Source: an uncultured Intestinimonas sp. (GTDB lineage: Bacteria > Bacillota_A > Clostridia > Oscillospirales > Oscillospiraceae). From it: DNA of 6,814 bases. A program made the translations under genes and the position numbers. Positions within the stretch are counted from its first letter, which is position 1, and every line of letters starts with the position of its first letter. Below are positions 5,602-6,814 of this stretch, one piece after another. Under the pieces are notes generated by a model. The model saw only the letters and a list, made by a program, of their open reading frames with translations, did not search any database and was not told the DNA's origin. Where the stretch lies: contig CAUBHZ010000102.1 of NCBI GenBank assembly GCA_958435885.1, forward strand, positions 1-6,814, given 5' to 3'.

Positions 5602-6814
5602 AGAAGAGACCGGTGATAACGCCGTTTTCGTCCACGTCGATATTCTCGGCGGCGGGGACCTTGGGCAGGCCGGGCATGGTCATGATGTCGCCGGTGAGCA
5701 CCACCACGAAGCCGGCGCCGGCGGAGACCTTCACCTTCTGCACCTTGATGCGGAAGCCGGTGGGGGCGCCCAGCTTGCCGGCGTCGTCGGAGAGGGAGTA
5801 CTGGGTCTTGGCCATGCACACGGGGAGACCGCCATAGCCCAGCTCGGTGAGCCGCTGGAGCTCCTTGGCGGCGGCGGGGGCGTAGTCCACCCCGTCGGCA
5901 CCGTAGACCTTCTTCGCCACAGCCTCGATCTTCTCGGTGAGGGGTGCGTCGCTCTCATAGGCAAAGTGGAAATCCGGCTTCTCCTCGTCGATGATGCGCA
6001 GGACCTCCCGGGCCAGCTCCTCGCCGCCGGCGCCGCCCTTGCCCCACACCTGGCTCAGGGCCACCCGGACGCCGTACTTCTGGCAGGCGGTCCGGATCAT
6101 GGCGATCTCGGCCTCGGTGTCGCTGTCGAACTGGTTGATGGCCACCACGGCGGGCAGACCATACACCTTGGTGATGTTCTCCACGTGCTTGAGGAGGTTG
6201 GGCAGACCCTGCTCCAGGGCGGGGAGGTTCTCCTTGCCCAGGTCGGCCTTGGGGCAGCCGCCGTGGTGCTTCAGGGCCCGGACGGTGGCCACGATGACCA
6301 CCGCGTCGGGGGTGAGGCCCGCCGCCCGGCACTTGATGTCCAAAAACTTCTCAGCCCCCAGGTCGGCGCCGAAGCCGGCCTCGGTGACCACATAGTCGCC
6401 CAGCTTCAGGGCGGTGTCGGTGGCGGACACGGAGTTGCAGCCGTGGGCGATGTTGGCGAAGGGACCGCCGTGGATGAAGGCGGGGGTGTGCTCCAGGGTC
6501 TGGACCAGGTTGGGGTGGATGGCGTCCTTCAGCAGGGCAGTCATGGCACCCTGGGCCTTCAGGTCGGAGCAGTACACCGGGTCGCCGGAGCGGTTGTAGG
6601 CCACCACCATGCGGCCCAGCCGGGCCTTCAGGTCCATGAGATCGGAGGCCAGGCAGAGGACCGCCATGATCTCACTGGCCACGGTGATGTCAAAGCCGTC
6701 CTCCCGGGGGACGCCGTTGACCTTGCCGCCCAGGCCGCACACGATGTTGCGCAGCTGACGGTCGTTCATGTCCACGCACCGCTTCCAGGTGATGCGGCGG
6801 ACGTCGATGTCCAG
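5600..6814 (-). CDS. fhs: Formate-tetrahydrofolate ligase, C-terminal 404 residues (5' end outside window)
   Basis: Cytoplasmic enzyme that joins formate to tetrahydrofolate using ATP, giving 10-formyl-THF; it is the entry step of the methyl branch of the Wood-Ljungdahl pathway and also feeds purine and formyl-Met synthesis. The reading frame runs off the right edge without a stop or a credible start; the first visible residues [12 protein letters not shown] match the family's internal region, so about 150 residues are missing, including the ATP-binding P-loop and the first signature. In the visible part (numbered from the edge) are [13 protein letters not shown] (116-128), [13 protein letters not shown] (145-157) and [12 protein letters not shown] (175-186), which fits the second family signature. 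The C-terminus is complete (ends VITGLF, TAA). The GTG and ATG codons near 6769-6775 are internal and should not be used as starts. A permease gene follows after 15 nt. The promoter is outside the window. Confidence 0.96.
   Translation of the reverse strand: MDIDVRRITWKRCVDMNDRQLRNIVCGLGGKVNGVPREDGFDITVASEIMAVLCLASDLMDLKARLGRMVVAYNRSGDPVYCSDLKAQGAMTALLKDAIHPNLVQTLEHTPAFIHGGPFANIAHGCNSVSATDTALKLGDYVVTEAGFGADLGAEKFLDIKCRAAGLTPDAVVIVATVRALKHHGGCPKADLGKENLPALEQGLPNLLKHVENITKVYGLPAVVAINQFDSDTEAEIAMIRTACQKYGVRVALSQVWGKGGAGGEELAREVLRIIDEEKPDFHFAYESDAPLTEKIEAVAKKVYGADGVDYAPAAAKELQRLTELGYGGLPVCMAKTQYSLSDDAGKLGAPTGFRIKVQKVKVSAGAGFVVVLTGDIMTMPGLPKVPAAENIDVDENGVITGLF

Noticed and set aside
6767..6775. 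GTG/ATG near 6769-6775 as the start of fhs
   Set aside because: The frame stays open to the window edge and the residues before it ([13 protein letters not shown]) match internal family sequence. The true start lies outside the window.

Overview
The window is chromosomal-looking DNA from a G+C-rich bacterium, most likely an anaerobic Firmicute. By gene content and codon style I would guess the Oscillospiraceae/Flavonifractor-like Clostridia; this is inference, as no search was possible. Pointers are a FeoA-FeoB fusion followed by a small Cys-rich membrane protein, a secreted amidase with a copper-amine-oxidase-like N-terminal domain, a formate-tetrahydrofolate ligase, strong AAGGAGG-type ribosome binding sites, and a marked preference for codons ending in C or G. 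The intergenic DNA is clearly more A+T-rich. I see no tRNA, rRNA, insertion sequence, CRISPR array or phage gene.

Layout from left to right. (1) Positions 20-2646, minus strand: a ferrous-iron uptake operon. A single 816-residue protein carries FeoA and FeoB, and 11 nt after it comes a 54-residue FeoB-associated Cys-rich membrane protein. (2) Positions 2647-2908: a 262-nt divergent control region with a candidate promoter on each strand, short palindromes and the feo leader. (3) Positions 2909-4420, plus strand: a secreted zinc N-acetylmuramoyl-L-alanine amidase of 503 residues. (4) Positions 4439-4476: a strong hairpin terminator that serves both convergent transcription units. (5) Positions 4484-6814, minus strand: formate-tetrahydrofolate ligase (fhs, start outside the window), followed 15 nt later by an ArsB/NhaD/SLC13-like permease with a GTG start. 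These two are probably co-transcribed.

The three units are functionally separate: Fe(II) import, cell-wall turnover, and one-carbon metabolism with a coupled organic or inorganic anion transporter. I found no convincing undescribed system. The most interesting points are the fhs-permease pairing, the His-rich linker inside the FeoAB fusion, and the compact divergent regulatory region, which includes a possible ten-codon leader ORF directly before feoAB.
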